Shown here piece after piece: positions 34,278-44,509 of a stretch of 64,000 nucleotides of DNA. Every line of letters begins with the position of its first letter. The stretch's first letter is position 1. This DNA is from Halorhodospira halochloris. Its GTDB lineage: Bacteria; Pseudomonadota; Gammaproteobacteria; Nitrococcales; Halorhodospiraceae. Under the pieces are notes generated by a model, which did not search any database, was not told where the DNA came from, and was given only the letters and a program-made list of their open reading frames with translations. The stretch spans positions 248,001 to 312,000 of the forward strand of contig NZ_AP017372.2 in assembly GCF_002356555.2 (NCBI RefSeq), read 5' to 3'. A program made the position numbers and the translations under genes.

Positions 34278-35615
34278 TTATAGCGCCTCAGAGGCGTAGT
34301 CGGCCAGGCGCGAACGCTCACCCCTTTGCAGCGTGACGTGGCCGCTGTGCGGCCAGTCCTTGAGCCTGTCGACGACATAGGTCAGCCCCGAGGTGGATTC
34401 GGTCAGGTAGGGCGTATCAATCTGGCCGATATTGCCCAGGCAGATAACCTTGGTCCCCGGTCCGGCCCTAGTTATGAGGGTCTTCATCTGCTTGGCGGTT
34501 AGGTTCTGCGCCTCGTCGAGGATAACAAACTTCTCCAGAAAGGTGCGTCCACGCATGAAGCTTAGCGAACGGATCCGCACCCGGGAATGGAGCAGGTCAG
34601 CGGTGGCTGCTCGGCCCCAATCTCCGCTGCTTCCCCCTGGTGATGCCAAGACCTCCAAGTTATCCATCAGGGCACCCATCCACGGCGTCATCTTCTCCTC
34701 CTCGGTGCCGGGCAGATAGCCTATCTCCTCACCGATAGCCACCGTGGCTCGGGTAGCGATCACCTCGCGGTAGCGGTTCTCGTCCATGGTCTGACTCAGG
34801 CCTGCGGCAAGGGTCAAGAGCGTCTTACCGGTGCCGGCGCTGCCGAGCAGGGTTACTAGGTCGATCTCGGGGTCCATGAGCAGGTTAAGGGCGAAATTCT
34901 GCTCACGGTTACGGCCTCTTATCCCCCAGACCGAGTGCGCAGCGCGGAAATCGCGCAGGGGGGCGAGTAGCGCCCAACCATCAGCAATAGAGCGGATAAT
35001 GCCTTCGAAATTGTCCCGTTCTGTAAACAGGCACTGGTTTACCCGCCAAGCTGCCCCGGGAGGCACTGGCAGCCGCAGGCACTCACCCTGTTGCTGCGCC
35101 TGTTCCCAGGTCTGCGCCGGGATCTCTGCCACGCCGGTGGGCAGCAGATCGATGTCATCGATGGCACGATCGCTCTCGTAGTCCTCGGCGGCTATGCCGG
35201 AGACCTGGGCGCGGATGCGCAGATTGATATCTTTGGAAACGAGCACCGGGGCGAATTCACCCTGCCTGGCGTTCAGGCTTCTGGCAGCGGCAAGGATCGC
35301 CGTATCGCCGTGGGTGTGGTGCTCGATCTCAAAAAAGAGCCGGCCGGTGGGCTGGCCAGGCCCTCCCGCTCCTAGCGGGAGGCCGTCGGACAGCTGCGCA
35401 GGAGTCCTGCCGGCGAGTAACTGATCAAGAAAACGGCTTACCTGGCGGGCGTTACGGGCCACCTCAGAGAGCCCTTCCTTGGCTGAGTCAAGCTCTTCGA
35501 GTACTGCGCCGGGAATACAGACGTGATGCTCCTCAAAGCTAAACAGGGCAGTCGGGTCATGGACCAACACAGATGTGTCGAGTACGTAGATTCTCGGCCG
35601 TGGCTCACTAGTCAT
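34278..35615 (-). CDS. PIN-domain / PhoH-family ATPase
   Basis: The 445-residue protein fuses an N-terminal PIN RNase domain (about 1-150; VLDTSVLVHDP and DTAILAAARSL supply acidic residues) with a C-terminal PhoH ATPase. The latter carries Walker A GSAGTGKTLL (about 257-266) and Walker B FVILDEAQNLT. The architecture is that of the YlaK/PhoH2 family, probably an RNA helicase-nuclease. Some PhoH2 genes pair with small toxin-antitoxin partners, but none is evident here. The biological target is unknown. Confidence 0.9.
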   Translation of the reverse strand: MTSEPRPRIYVLDTSVLVHDPTALFSFEEHHVCIPGAVLEELDSAKEGLSEVARNARQVSRFLDQLLAGRTPAQLSDGLPLGAGGPGQPTGRLFFEIEHHTHGDTAILAAARSLNARQGEFAPVLVSKDINLRIRAQVSGIAAEDYESDRAIDDIDLLPTGVAEIPAQTWEQAQQQGECLRLPVPPGAAWRVNQCLFTERDNFEGIIRSIADGWALLAPLRDFRAAHSVWGIRGRNREQNFALNLLMDPEIDLVTLLGSAGTGKTLLTLAAGLSQTMDENRYREVIATRATVAIGEEIGYLPGTEEEKMTPWMGALMDNLEVLASPGGSSGDWGRAATADLLHSRVRIRSLSFMRGRTFLEKFVILDEAQNLTAKQMKTLITRAGPGTKVICLGNIGQIDTPYLTESTSGLTYVVDRLKDWPHSGHVTLQRGERSRLADYASEAL

Positions 35616-35657
35616 CAGTTTTACCTGTTCGGATGTATCGCCAGCAGCGTAGATAAC

Positions 35658-36185
35658 CTATTTCGCAGGCTCCATGATGGAGTCAAGGTTGAGCTGATCG
35701 CAAAAGCTCATGAATTCGTCGCGCAATGTAGATATGTGGATGCCAGCCGGAACATCTATGGTAAGCTGCAGGGAGAACATGATGGTACCTGTGCCGGAGG
35801 TGGTGTAATTGGAGGTGTTCATCTCGCGTATGTTGATATCGCGGCTAGCGAAGAATTCGGTCAGCTGCGCCACGATACCAGGTGCGTCGAGTGCAATTAC
35901 CTCCACAGAGTAGGGCAACAGCTGCCCGCCTTGTTCTTGCGCCTCGGTGCGTCTGATCTGGATATCCATGCCCATCCGTTTGGCACAATTGGGCAGGCTG
36001 GATTCCAGTTTGGCGAGCTCATTCCAGCGTCCGGAGACCATCATCATCAGTGCAACCTCCTTACCGAGGATGCTCAGGCGACAATCCTCGATGTTGCTGC
36101 CGGTTTCGCTGATGGCGCTGGATAGATTACGGATTATCCCCGGGCGATCCTCGCCCAGGGCGGTGATGACAATAAGGTTTTTCAT
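35658..36185 (-). CDS. gcvR: GcvR-like tandem ACT-domain regulator
   Basis: The 175-residue protein consists of two ACT domains (about 1-80, starting MKNLIVITALGEDRPG, and about 90-170, with DAPGIVAQLTEFFASRDINI). GcvR in E. coli binds GcvA and represses glycine-cleavage genes. Many genomes place the GcvR-type gene next to dapA or bcp, and here it diverges from dapA. The glycine link is from the family, not from context. Confidence 0.85.
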   Translation of the reverse strand: MKNLIVITALGEDRPGIIRNLSSAISETGSNIEDCRLSILGKEVALMMMVSGRWNELAKLESSLPNCAKRMGMDIQIRRTEAQEQGGQLLPYSVEVIALDAPGIVAQLTEFFASRDINIREMNTSNYTTSGTGTIMFSLQLTIDVPAGIHISTLRDEFMSFCDQLNLDSIMEPAK

Positions 36186-36327
36186 CTCAATGCAGCCGAC
36201 CGTAACAGTGAATGTACGCCGATCATTGTATCATGGCGTGATGCCTTGCTTGGCGGTTACCCTGCCGCTAGGTACCATAAGTAGGCCCTTATTCCCTTGA
36301 ACCCGCATATTTTGATGGAGGTGCTTG

Positions 36328-37215
36328 ATGTTCCGCGGCAGCATGGTGGCGATGGTCACCCCAATGCAGGCACAGGATGGTATTCGCGACGCCGTCGATG
36401 ACCAGGCCTTGAGGCGTTTAGTCGACTACCATGTCGACAACGGCACGGACGCGATAGTGGCTGTGGGGACCACAGGCGAATCGGCGACCCTCGACTATCA
36501 AGAGCATGAGAATGTCATCAGGATAGTGGTTGAAGCTGCTGCGGGGCGGATCCCGGTAATCGGCGGTACCGGAGCCAACTCCACCTGGGAGGCCATAGAG
36601 CTTACCCGCAGTGCCCAGGAGAGTGGCTGCGACGGCGCCTTATTGGTAGTTCCCTACTACAATAAGCCAACCCAGCAAGGCCTGTATGACCACTTTAAGG
36701 CGGTAGCGGATGCCGTGCCGATACCGCAAATCCTCTATAACGTGCCCGGGCGCACTGGCTGCGACATGCTACCGCAAACAGTGGCCAGACTCGCCGATAT
36801 TGACAATATAGTCGGCCTTAAAGAGGCCCAAGGAACTGTCGAGCGGGCGCGCGAGGTGGTTGAACTGTGCGGTGACCGGCTGGATGTCTTCTCCGGCGAT
36901 GATTTTAACGCCCTGGGTATAATGCGCGCCGGTGGTAAGGGGGTTATATCGGTCAGCGCCAACATTGCTCCCCGGCAAATGCACGAGCTTTGTGAGGCAG
37001 CCCTGAGTGGCGATGATGAGAGGGCGGAGCAGATCAATGACAAGCTCAGCGATTTGCACCAAGCCATGTTTAGTGAGTCCAATCCTATCCCGGTAAAATG
37101 GGCGGTGGAGCATCTCGGTCTAGCCGGTGCCGGGATGCGGCTGCCGATGACTAGACTGACCGCGGATAATCAGCAGCGGGTGCTGAGGGCAATGGAGCAG
37201 GCCGGACTGCTGTGA
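36328..37215 (+). CDS. dapA: 4-hydroxy-tetrahydrodipicolinate synthase
   Basis: DapA condenses pyruvate with aspartate semialdehyde in lysine and diaminopimelate synthesis. The ATG at 36328 follows GGAGGT at good spacing; a TTG one codon earlier is unnecessary. The protein of about 295 residues shows GTTGESATL (about 45-53), the proton-relay Tyr in YNVPGRTG, and the Schiff-base Lys in VGLKEAQG (about 161). It is followed by bamC, the usual gammaproteobacterial order. Confidence 0.97.
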   Translation: MFRGSMVAMVTPMQAQDGIRDAVDDQALRRLVDYHVDNGTDAIVAVGTTGESATLDYQEHENVIRIVVEAAAGRIPVIGGTGANSTWEAIELTRSAQESGCDGALLVVPYYNKPTQQGLYDHFKAVADAVPIPQILYNVPGRTGCDMLPQTVARLADIDNIVGLKEAQGTVERAREVVELCGDRLDVFSGDDFNALGIMRAGGKGVISVSANIAPRQMHELCEAALSGDDERAEQINDKLSDLHQAMFSESNPIPVKWAVEHLGLAGAGMRLPMTRLTADNQQRVLRAMEQAGLL

Positions 37216-37241
37216 CTGTTAACTCTGAGGTATGTTTTAAG

Positions 37242-37838
37242 ATGTTGCGCCTGTTACCTGTGGTTGCAGCCGGTTTAGGACTGAGCTTGCTGGTCGCCTG
37301 CGGCAAGGAGCCCATGACTCGTGAAGAGGCTGAGTATCCCGATAATTTGGTGATTCCACCAAGCCTTATCGATGAGCCCGAACGTGACGTTGAGGTAGCC
37401 GAACGCCGGCCCCGCTCAGCAGAGGAAGAGGATCGGCCTGATTTGCCGGTAGATGTTGAGCAGACTATCCCTACCCGAGTGCAGGCTGACGGCGATGCGC
37501 TGGAACTGCGCGTGGATATGGCGCTCAACCAGGCTTGGGTGGATACCGGCCAGGCGTTGAATAGGCTCGACTTCACGATTCTAGAGCGTGAGCGCGATGA
37601 TCTGCGCTATGAGATACGCTACGCCCCCAGCAGCGAAGAGGAAGTTGAGCAGCCCGGCTTTTTTGCGCGCGTCTTTGGCGGAGCCGAGCGGGTCGAGACG
37701 AGCCCGCAGCGCTATACGATAGAGCTCGAGCAGCGGGCATCCGGGGTGGCGCTCCGGGTAAAAGATCGCCAAGGCCAGCCGGCCCCGCGCGAGGTATCTG
37801 AGCGCTTGCTCACCCTTATCGACCGGGAGTTGCACTGA
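37242..37838 (+). CDS. bamC: Outer membrane assembly lipoprotein BamC (NlpB)
   Basis: BamC is an accessory lipoprotein of the beta-barrel assembly machine. The ATG at 37242 yields a 198-residue precursor with signal and lipobox LLVAC. An acidic unstructured N-terminal part with YPDNLVIPPSL follows, the BamD-binding stretch. One helix-grip domain comes next (LNQAWVDTGQALNRLDFTI). A GTG at 37212 overlapping the dapA stop is an alternative. It is shorter than E. coli BamC (about 344), apparently having only one of two helix-grip domains, as in many non-enteric relatives. Confidence 0.85.
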   Translation: MLRLLPVVAAGLGLSLLVACGKEPMTREEAEYPDNLVIPPSLIDEPERDVEVAERRPRSAEEEDRPDLPVDVEQTIPTRVQADGDALELRVDMALNQAWVDTGQALNRLDFTILERERDDLRYEIRYAPSSEEEVEQPGFFARVFGGAERVETSPQRYTIELEQRASGVALRVKDRQGQPAPREVSERLLTLIDRELH

Positions 37839-37947
37839 TCCGGTCTATCCAACCAAGTAAATGCGGCCGTGGCGCAGACCATGACTGCTCCTCAGCAGCC
37901 CATAAGGTGGGCTAATTTGATCCGGAAGTGTCCGAAAATTGCCTGAT

Positions 37948-40900
37948 ATGTCTGACAATATTCTCACCATACCTGGTAAAAGAGCCAGTTCGCCGTTCCG
38001 TCTAATCAAGCTGCGTGATCAACTGCTCAACCAAGACCTGCCGGTGCTGGAGATAGATGCCCAGCAGCTGCACTTTGTAGCCGTGAGCGAGCCGCTTGAT
38101 GGCGCTGAGCGCAAGCTGCTGGAGGGTCTGCTCGACTACGGTGCTGAGTATGCCAGCTCGGCGGGGCTCGAGCAGGACCGCCACAGCAGCGCGCCGGGCC
38201 AGCAACCAGATAGCCAGCGCGGCGCTGCGCCGAGCCCGGACGGAGCGGATGGTGAGAGCGGCGAAGATCACGAGTCTTGCGTCTTAGTTGTGCCACGTCC
38301 GGGGACAGTATCGCCCTGGTCGAGCAAGGCTAGTGATATCGCCCACAACTGCGGCCTGGCCAAGGTCGAGCGCATAGAGCTCGGCACCCGTTACAAGCTG
38401 ACGCTGCGCGAGGACGTGGGCGCAGATGGCTGGGCGCAAATACTCGCACAACTCCACGATCCGCTCACCGAGGTGGCGATGCGCGAGGACGCCGATGTCG
38501 CCGCCCTGTTTGCTGAGCGCACCCCGGCTCCTTTGCAAGTGGTTGATCTACTTGAGCGCGGACGTCCAGCACTGGAGGAGGCTGATCGCGATTTAGGCTT
38601 GGCCCTAGCTGTCGATGAGATCGACTACCTAGAGCACAGCTACGCGCAACTGGGCCGTAACCCAACCGATGTTGAGTTGATGATGTTCGCCCAGGCCAAC
38701 TCCGAGCATTGCCGGCACAAGATTTTTAATGCCGATTGGGTAATCGATGGACAGGAGCAGGAACTGAGCCTGTTTGAGATGATCCGCTGTAGCTACGCTG
38801 CGCGCAGCGCCGGGGTTCTGTCTGCCTATAGCGATAATGCCGCGGTGGTGGCCGGGCAGCCGTCAACTCAGCTGTTTGTTGATAGCGATCAGGTCTATCG
38901 GCGTAGCGCCGAGGCAGCGCACCTGGTGATGAAGGTGGAGACTCACAACCATCCGACCGCCATAGAGCCGTTTGCTGGGGCTGCCACCGGAGCCGGTGGT
39001 GAGATTCGGGACGAAGCGGCGACAGGCCGGGGCGGGCGATCCAAGGCCGGCTTGACCGGATTCTCCGTTGCCAACCTGTGCATCCCCGGCTTTGAGCAGC
39101 CTTGGGAAGGTCGGCAGCGGCGTCCGCAGCGGATCGCCTCGCCGTTGTCGATTATGACCCAGGGCCCATTAGGCGCTGCCGGCTATAACAATGAACTGGG
39201 TCGCCCCGCGCTGGCGGGTTACTTCCGTACTCTGGAGATTGCCGAGCCACAGCCTGATAGTCGGGCGCCGACGGTGGCGGGGCAGCAGCACGAGGGCAGT
39301 GCTGAAGATGAGGCGATTAACCTGCTGCGTGGTTACCACAAGCCGATTATGATTGCTGGAGGCATGGGCAATATCCGTACTGACCATGTCCATAAGCAGG
39401 AACTGCCGGCAGGTACCCCGATAGTCGTGCTCGGCGGACCGGCGCTGCTGATCGGGCTCGGCGGTGGCGCTGCCTCTTCGGTGGCCAGCGGCAGTAGCGC
39501 TGAGCAGCTCGATCTGGCCTCGGTGCAGCGGGCCAATCCAGAGATGCAGCGCCGGGCTCAGGGGGTTCTCGACGCCTGCACAGCCCGGGGGGATGAGAAT
39601 CCGCTGCTCTCTATCCACGATGTCGGGGCCGGTGGTCTATCCAACGCCATTCCCGAGATCATCGACGACGCCGACAGGGGCGGTGAGATCGAGTTGCGCA
39701 CGGTGCCGCTCGCCGACCCGGGCATGTCGCCGCTGGAGATCTGGTGTAACGAGTCTCAGGAGCGCTACGTCCTGGCCGTGGCCGGCGAGCGCTTGGCAGA
39801 GCTCGAGCGAATGTGCGCGCGCGAGCGCTGCCCATATGCAGTTGTCGGCGTTACGACCGCCGCACGGCAACTTAAGGTCAGTGATAGCAGGTTCGCCAAT
39901 ACACCGGTGGATCTGCCCCTGGAGCTGTTGCTCGGTAAGCCGCCGAAGATGCTGCGCGATGTTCGCCGGCTCCCTGCCCGCGCTAAGCCACTGCAACTCT
40001 CTGGAGTAAGCGTTGCAGCGGCGCTAGAGCGCATCCTCTGCCTGCCGGCGGTAGCGAGCAAGGAATTTCTCATAACCATCGGCGATCGGACGATCACTGG
40101 TCTAGTGGCTCGGGATCAGATGGTTGGGCCGTGGCAGGTGCCGGTAGCCGACTGCGCGGTGACCACATCTGATCATGTCGGCTACGCCGGCGAGGCGATG
40201 GCAATGGGCGAGCGGCCGTTGGTGGCGCTGCTCGATGCCCCCGCCTCAGGGCGGCTGGCGGTAGCCGAGGCGCTGACTAATTTGGCCGCTGCCCCGGTAG
40301 GGCGGCTGCGCGAGGTCAATCTGTCGGCCAACTGGATGGCTGCCTGCGGGCATGAGGGCGAAGATGCGGCGCTCTACGATACCGTCGCTGCGGTGGGGCG
40401 GGATCTCGCCCCGCAACTGGGTATAGCCATACCGGTGGGCAAGGATTCGCTGTCGATGCGCACGGTTTGGCGCGATGAGCAGGGCAGTCACGCGGTGGTC
40501 GCGCCGGTCTCGCTGGTCGTCTCCGCATTCGCGCCGGTTACGGATGTCCGCGCTAGCGTCACCCCTCAGCTTGATCGCCAAGCAGAGGATACGGTGCTCC
40601 TGGCGATAGACCTAAGCGCGGGGCGCAATCGCTTGGGCGGCTCAGCACTGGCCCAGGTCTACAATCAAATCGGAGCGCAGCCGGCCGATCTGGATCAGCC
40701 CGAGGCGTTGCGCTGGGCCTTCGATGCCATTCAGCAGCTGCTGGATGAGCGGCGCGTGTTGGCGCTACACGATCGCTCCGACGGTGGGCTGCTGGTGACC
40801 CTCTGTGAGATGGCCTTCGCCGGATGCTGCGGGGTTGATGTCGATCTCGCCGAGTTGGACACGGCGCTGACAGGGTCGGCGGCAGCTGGCGATCGCGGCA

Positions 40901-42051
40901 GTATTATGGATGAGCCGGGCCTGGCCGCGGCATTTAGCGAGGAACCAGGCTGGGTAGTGCAGATGCGGCGCAGCGATGCCGAGCTATTCCAGCAACGCTG
41001 CGCTGAACAGGCCCCAGAGGACCTGCGGGTAAACGAGATTGGCGCCGTGCGCGCAGATGATCAGATAGTCGTGCGCTGGGGCCAGCAGACCCTGCTCGAG
41101 CGCCCGCGTCGCGAGCTGCAGCAACTCTGGGCCCGGACCAGTTTCGAGATGCAGCAACTGCGCGATGAGCCGCAGTGCGCCGCGGAGGCTTGGGCGAGTA
41201 TTCCAGACAGCGCTGATCCCGGCCTTACAGGTTGCCAGCTTAGCTTCGATGCGCAGGAGGATGTTGCCGCACCAGCGGTGGTGGGCGGTGCCCGACCGCG
41301 GGTAGCGATCCTGCGCGAGCAGGGTGTCAATGGCCATGTTGAGATGGCTGCAGCCTTTACTGCCGCCGGTTTTGAAGCGGTAGACGTGCATATGAGCGAT
41401 ATCCTCAGCGCCCGTGACGATCTGCGCAGCTACTATGGCCTGGCCGCCTGCGGCGGGTTCTCATACGGCGATGTGCTCGGGGCCGGGGGCGGCTGGGCGA
41501 AGAGTATCCTGTTCAATGAACAGGCACGTGAGGCCTTTCAAGCCTTCTTCGAGCGGAGCGAAACCTTCACCTTGGGCGTCTGTAATGGCTGTCAAATGCT
41601 CGCTCACCTGCGCGAGCTGATCCCTGGGGCTGCTGCTTGGCCGCGCTTCGTCCGCAACCGCTCGGAGCAATTCGAGGCGCGCTTGGCCATGGTCGAGATT
41701 ATGGAATCACCCTCGATAATGTTGGCCGGCATGGCCGGTTCGCGGTTGCCGATTGCAGTCGCTCACGGTGAGGGGCAGGTCGATTTCGGCAGCGCAGAGA
41801 GTGCCGCGGCGCTGCCGGTAATGCGCTACGTGGATGGTTGGGGCCATGTTGCCCAGACCTACCCGGCCAATCCTAACGGTTCGCTGGGTGGGTTGACCGG
41901 ATTTACCAGCACTGATGGCCGGGCGACCATTCTGATGCCGCACCCCGAGCGGGTATTTCGCGCCGTGCAGTTCTCATGGCGGCCGCCAGAATGGGAGGGT
42001 GACGGGCCGTGGCTGCGGATGTTCCGCAATGCCCGGCGCTGGATCGGGTGA
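37948..42051 (+). CDS. purL: Phosphoribosylformylglycinamidine synthase (large form)
   Basis: PurL converts FGAR, glutamine and ATP to FGAM in purine synthesis. The single chain of about 1367 residues has an N-terminal PurS-like part, duplicated AIR-synthase-like ATP-binding halves ([34 protein letters not shown]) and a C-terminal class I glutaminase with the Cys in [10 protein letters not shown] (about 1213). The ATG at 37948 is preferred; a TTG at 37939 is in frame and neither has a good ribosome-binding site. A low-complexity insert (about 75-105) distinguishes it from E. coli PurL. Confidence 0.97.
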   Translation: MSDNILTIPGKRASSPFRLIKLRDQLLNQDLPVLEIDAQQLHFVAVSEPLDGAERKLLEGLLDYGAEYASSAGLEQDRHSSAPGQQPDSQRGAAPSPDGADGESGEDHESCVLVVPRPGTVSPWSSKASDIAHNCGLAKVERIELGTRYKLTLREDVGADGWAQILAQLHDPLTEVAMREDADVAALFAERTPAPLQVVDLLERGRPALEEADRDLGLALAVDEIDYLEHSYAQLGRNPTDVELMMFAQANSEHCRHKIFNADWVIDGQEQELSLFEMIRCSYAARSAGVLSAYSDNAAVVAGQPSTQLFVDSDQVYRRSAEAAHLVMKVETHNHPTAIEPFAGAATGAGGEIRDEAATGRGGRSKAGLTGFSVANLCIPGFEQPWEGRQRRPQRIASPLSIMTQGPLGAAGYNNELGRPALAGYFRTLEIAEPQPDSRAPTVAGQQHEGSAEDEAINLLRGYHKPIMIAGGMGNIRTDHVHKQELPAGTPIVVLGGPALLIGLGGGAASSVASGSSAEQLDLASVQRANPEMQRRAQGVLDACTARGDENPLLSIHDVGAGGLSNAIPEIIDDADRGGEIELRTVPLADPGMSPLEIWCNESQERYVLAVAGERLAELERMCARERCPYAVVGVTTAARQLKVSDSRFANTPVDLPLELLLGKPPKMLRDVRRLPARAKPLQLSGVSVAAALERILCLPAVASKEFLITIGDRTITGLVARDQMVGPWQVPVADCAVTTSDHVGYAGEAMAMGERPLVALLDAPASGRLAVAEALTNLAAAPVGRLREVNLSANWMAACGHEGEDAALYDTVAAVGRDLAPQLGIAIPVGKDSLSMRTVWRDEQGSHAVVAPVSLVVSAFAPVTDVRASVTPQLDRQAEDTVLLAIDLSAGRNRLGGSALAQVYNQIGAQPADLDQPEALRWAFDAIQQLLDERRVLALHDRSDGGLLVTLCEMAFAGCCGVDVDLAELDTALTGSAAAGDRGSIMDEPGLAAAFSEEPGWVVQMRRSDAELFQQRCAEQAPEDLRVNEIGAVRADDQIVVRWGQQTLLERPRRELQQLWARTSFEMQQLRDEPQCAAEAWASIPDSADPGLTGCQLSFDAQEDVAAPAVVGGARPRVAILREQGVNGHVEMAAAFTAAGFEAVDVHMSDILSARDDLRSYYGLAACGGFSYGDVLGAGGGWAKSILFNEQAREAFQAFFERSETFTLGVCNGCQMLAHLRELIPGAAAWPRFVRNRSEQFEARLAMVEIMESPSIMLAGMAGSRLPIAVAHGEGQVDFGSAESAAALPVMRYVDGWGHVAQTYPANPNGSLGGLTGFTSTDGRATILMPHPERVFRAVQFSWRPPEWEGDGPWLRMFRNARRWIG

Positions 42052-42137
42052 CGGCTTGGTTAACTTTTCTGTAACCTTGAAGGTCGATTGCTAAGTCCAT
42101 ACGTATTACGGCAGGGACAAGTGTACGGAGGCTGCCA

Positions 42138-43043
42138 ATGTCTACTCCTAACAAGCCCATTCGAACTGTAGTCTTCCCCGTCGCTGGCCTCGGTACCCGG
42201 TTCCTGCCGGCGACCAAGGCAAGCCCGAAAGAGATGCTGCCGATTGTCGATCGCCCGCTGATCCAGTATGCGGTAGATGAAGCCGCCGCAGCCGGCGCCG
42301 AATACCTGGTCTTTGTTACCGGGCGGACCAAACGGGCGATCGGCGATCATTTCGATACGGCCACTGAGCTTGAGCATGAGCTCGAAGCCAAGGGCAAGTA
42401 TGAACTGCTCGACACGGTAAAAAACACCGTGCCGCCGGGGTTAAGCTGTATCTATATCCGCCAGGGCAGGGCCCTCGGTCTAGGCCACGCGGTGGCATCG
42501 GCAAGGGCGGCGGTGGGTCGGCGTGAGCCATTCGGGGTGATCCTTGCTGACGATTTGATCGATACAGCCGACCAACTCCCAGTTTTGGCCCAGATGGCCG
42601 CTGTGGTCGAGGAGTATGGCGGTTCGGTGCTCGGCGTAGAAAGGGTGCCGCATCAAGAGACCGATAAGTACGGCGTGGTTGAAGGTGAGTCTATCGCCTC
42701 AGGTATAACGGCGGTCAAGGGTATGGTCGAGAAGCCTGAACCCAATGAAGCGCCATCGAATCTCGCTGTTGTTGGCCGCTATATCCTTGAGCGCGACATC
42801 TTCGAGTATCTTGAACAGACTCAGCCCGATAAGCGCGGGGAAATCCAGCTAACCGATGCCATAGTGGCGATGATGCAAGAGCGGCCGGTCTATGCGTATG
42901 AGTATAGCGGTCGGCGTTACGACTGCGGCGATAAGCTCGGCTATCTTAAGGCGGGAGCGGCATACGGTCTCCAGCACCCGAGCCTCGGTCCGGCCTTTGA
43001 GGCTTATCTGCGCGAACTGCTCGATGAGCGTTCGCGCGGTTGA
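42138..43043 (+). CDS. galU: UTP-glucose-1-phosphate uridylyltransferase
   Basis: GalU makes UDP-glucose for polysaccharide and lipopolysaccharide synthesis. The 301 residues carry the nucleotidyltransferase signature GLGTRFLPATKASPKEMLP, the metal-binding DD in VILADDL and VEKPEPNEAPSN. GGAGG precedes the ATG. Length is standard. It converges on the ArsA-type gene across element copy G. Confidence 0.96.
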   Translation: MSTPNKPIRTVVFPVAGLGTRFLPATKASPKEMLPIVDRPLIQYAVDEAAAAGAEYLVFVTGRTKRAIGDHFDTATELEHELEAKGKYELLDTVKNTVPPGLSCIYIRQGRALGLGHAVASARAAVGRREPFGVILADDLIDTADQLPVLAQMAAVVEEYGGSVLGVERVPHQETDKYGVVEGESIASGITAVKGMVEKPEPNEAPSNLAVVGRYILERDIFEYLEQTQPDKRGEIQLTDAIVAMMQERPVYAYEYSGRRYDCGDKLGYLKAGAAYGLQHPSLGPAFEAYLRELLDERSRG

Positions 43044-43063
43044 TGGCCGTTACTAGCCTTTAG

Positions 43064-43219
43064 GGGAGATCCAAAGCCGCACCCCGGAGCCACTCAACCT
43101 TCCCCGGTGTGGAGGTCTTGGCGCCAGGGATGGCGCCATGAAGCCTCCAGGGATGGATTCGCGGCGTCCTCCACACCGGGGAAGTTGAGTGGCTCCAGGG
43201 TGGGGCTTTGGAGGCTACC
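43064..43219 (-). mobile_element. Palindromic MITE-like element, copy G
   Basis: This 156-bp reverse-oriented copy carries its own arm sequence: GGAGCCACTCAACCTT on the left pairs with AAGTTGAGTGGCTCC on the right, and further out CCAAAGCCGCACCCC pairs with GGGTGGGGCTTTGG. The flanks TTTAG (43059-43063) and TTGAG (43220-43224) may be a decayed duplication. It lies between convergent galU and the ArsA-type gene. Confidence 0.88.
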
Positions 43220-43259
43220 TTGAGGAGGATATTGCCCGGCGGCAATACGTTCCTGGCGA

Positions 43260-44255
43260 CTAGTCCCCTTGCTGCCACTGCGCTGCGACCCGGCGCAGTG
43301 CCTCCAGAGAGTGGACATCGGTACTCTGCAGCTCGATGAAGCTGCGTGGTAAATCTGCGAATAAACGCTCTATGGTCTCCAGATGGCGCCCCTGCGCCGC
43401 CCGCCGCTGGCCAAGGAAGTCGTCCGGGCCTGGTTGCCCAACAGGTTCCTTAGCAGCTCCCTTAGCAACTCCCGGGAGCACCTTATTGATCGCTAGGGCA
43501 CTGACCGGCAAGCGGTGTTCGGCGAGCTCGGCGACCGCCCGCTGGGTCTCCCTAACAGGCAAGTGTTCGGGAGTTAGGACAAAGACAAAAGAGCTCTGCT
43601 CGTGGTCAAGGAGCATGTCGCGAACCACGGCGATACGCCGCCGCCTTTCATGGAGCAGCTCATAGAGCGGATCTTGGGGCGGCTCATTCTCTCCTAGCCA
43701 CTGCGAACGCTCCCTATTGTGCTCGTGGCGCTGGCGCAACAGCCCGTCTATCCAGGCGCCCATAAGCTCGGGCAGGTTGAGCAGGCGGATGGTATGGCCG
43801 GTGGGGGCAGTATCGAAGACCACCTGATCATAACCGCGCTCCTCACCAAGTTGTGCCTCGTCCAAGATGATCGCCACCATGCGATCAAACAGCGCCGCCT
43901 CGTAGGCACCCGGAGAACCGGCCGCTAAATCGATATGGCGCTCGGCTTCGGCGAGCAGGCTGGAGCGGACAGTGGCGCGGATATTCTCCTTGACCCTGGC
44001 TATGTAGCTGCGGCACTCGGCATCCGGATCTATCTCCAAGGCGTCCACCCCGGGTGCTACCGCACGCGCCGTGCCATCCAGTTCGCGGTCAAAGGTGTCG
44101 CCCAGGTTGTGGGCCGGGTCAGTAGAGATCAGCAGCACCCTCTTGCCCAGATTGGCCCGGGCCAGGGCGTGGGCGGCGGCAAGGGTAGTCTTGCCGACCC
44201 CGCCCTTACCAGAGAAAAAGAGCAAAGGGGTGTTGAGGTTAGCAGCAGCGCACAT
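43260..44255 (-). CDS. ArsA-family (GET3-like) ATPase
   Basis: The 331-residue single-domain ATPase begins with the deviant Walker A FSGKGGVGKTTLAAA (about 13-27), followed by ISTDPAHNLGDTF and VVFDTAPTGHTIRLLNLPE. This is the ArsA/TRC40 pattern. No arsenite genes are nearby. Its ATG lies inside the 3' end of the CC-ending gene, which in turn follows cstA, so the three form one unit. The context suggests it acts with the carbon-starvation permease or the CC protein rather than in arsenic resistance; this is inference. Confidence 0.88.
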   Translation of the reverse strand: MCAAANLNTPLLFFSGKGGVGKTTLAAAHALARANLGKRVLLISTDPAHNLGDTFDRELDGTARAVAPGVDALEIDPDAECRSYIARVKENIRATVRSSLLAEAERHIDLAAGSPGAYEAALFDRMVAIILDEAQLGEERGYDQVVFDTAPTGHTIRLLNLPELMGAWIDGLLRQRHEHNRERSQWLGENEPPQDPLYELLHERRRRIAVVRDMLLDHEQSSFVFVLTPEHLPVRETQRAVAELAEHRLPVSALAINKVLPGVAKGAAKEPVGQPGPDDFLGQRRAAQGRHLETIERLFADLPRSFIELQSTDVHSLEALRRVAAQWQQGD

Positions 44256-44508
44256 GGTCTAGCGGTGAGTGCTCCATGCCCATGCGCTTGTGCCACTGAT
44301 GGTAGGACTCGATCAGTGCCGGGTAGAGCTCAAGGGTGTAGTAGCTAGCAGGGTTGGGCAGCCCCATGGTTTCGCTAAAGAGCATAAGCATGATCAGATC
44401 CTCACGCTCGGCAAGCTCGCGCCGCACCTCGGCCTCGTGGCCAAGGCGCAGCATACGGTCATAGCCTGAGGCAAAGGCGGCAAGTCGCTCGCGTAGTTTC
44501 TGAGCCAT
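44239..44508 (-). CDS. Small conserved protein ending Cys-Cys (cory-CC-star-like)
   Basis: An 89-residue protein starts at the ATG at 44508, one base after the cstA stop, with GGGAGAG in the end of cstA as ribosome-binding site. It is helical and soluble (MAQKLRERLAAFASGYDRM at the start, SYHQWHKRMGMEHSPLDH near the end) and finishes VRCC-stop. Size and the terminal Cys-Cys match the family I recall as 'cory-CC-star'. The terminal pair could bind metal or a thiol ligand and may be delivered to or by the adjacent ATPase. Function is unknown. Confidence 0.75.
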   Translation of the reverse strand: MAQKLRERLAAFASGYDRMLRLGHEAEVRRELAEREDLIMLMLFSETMGLPNPASYYTLELYPALIESYHQWHKRMGMEHSPLDHVRCC

Positions 44509-44509
44509 A

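Noticed and set aside
43260-44255. Arsenite efflux ATPase
   Set aside because: No arsB, arsC, arsD or arsR is nearby, the protein has one ATPase domain, and it is coupled to cstA.
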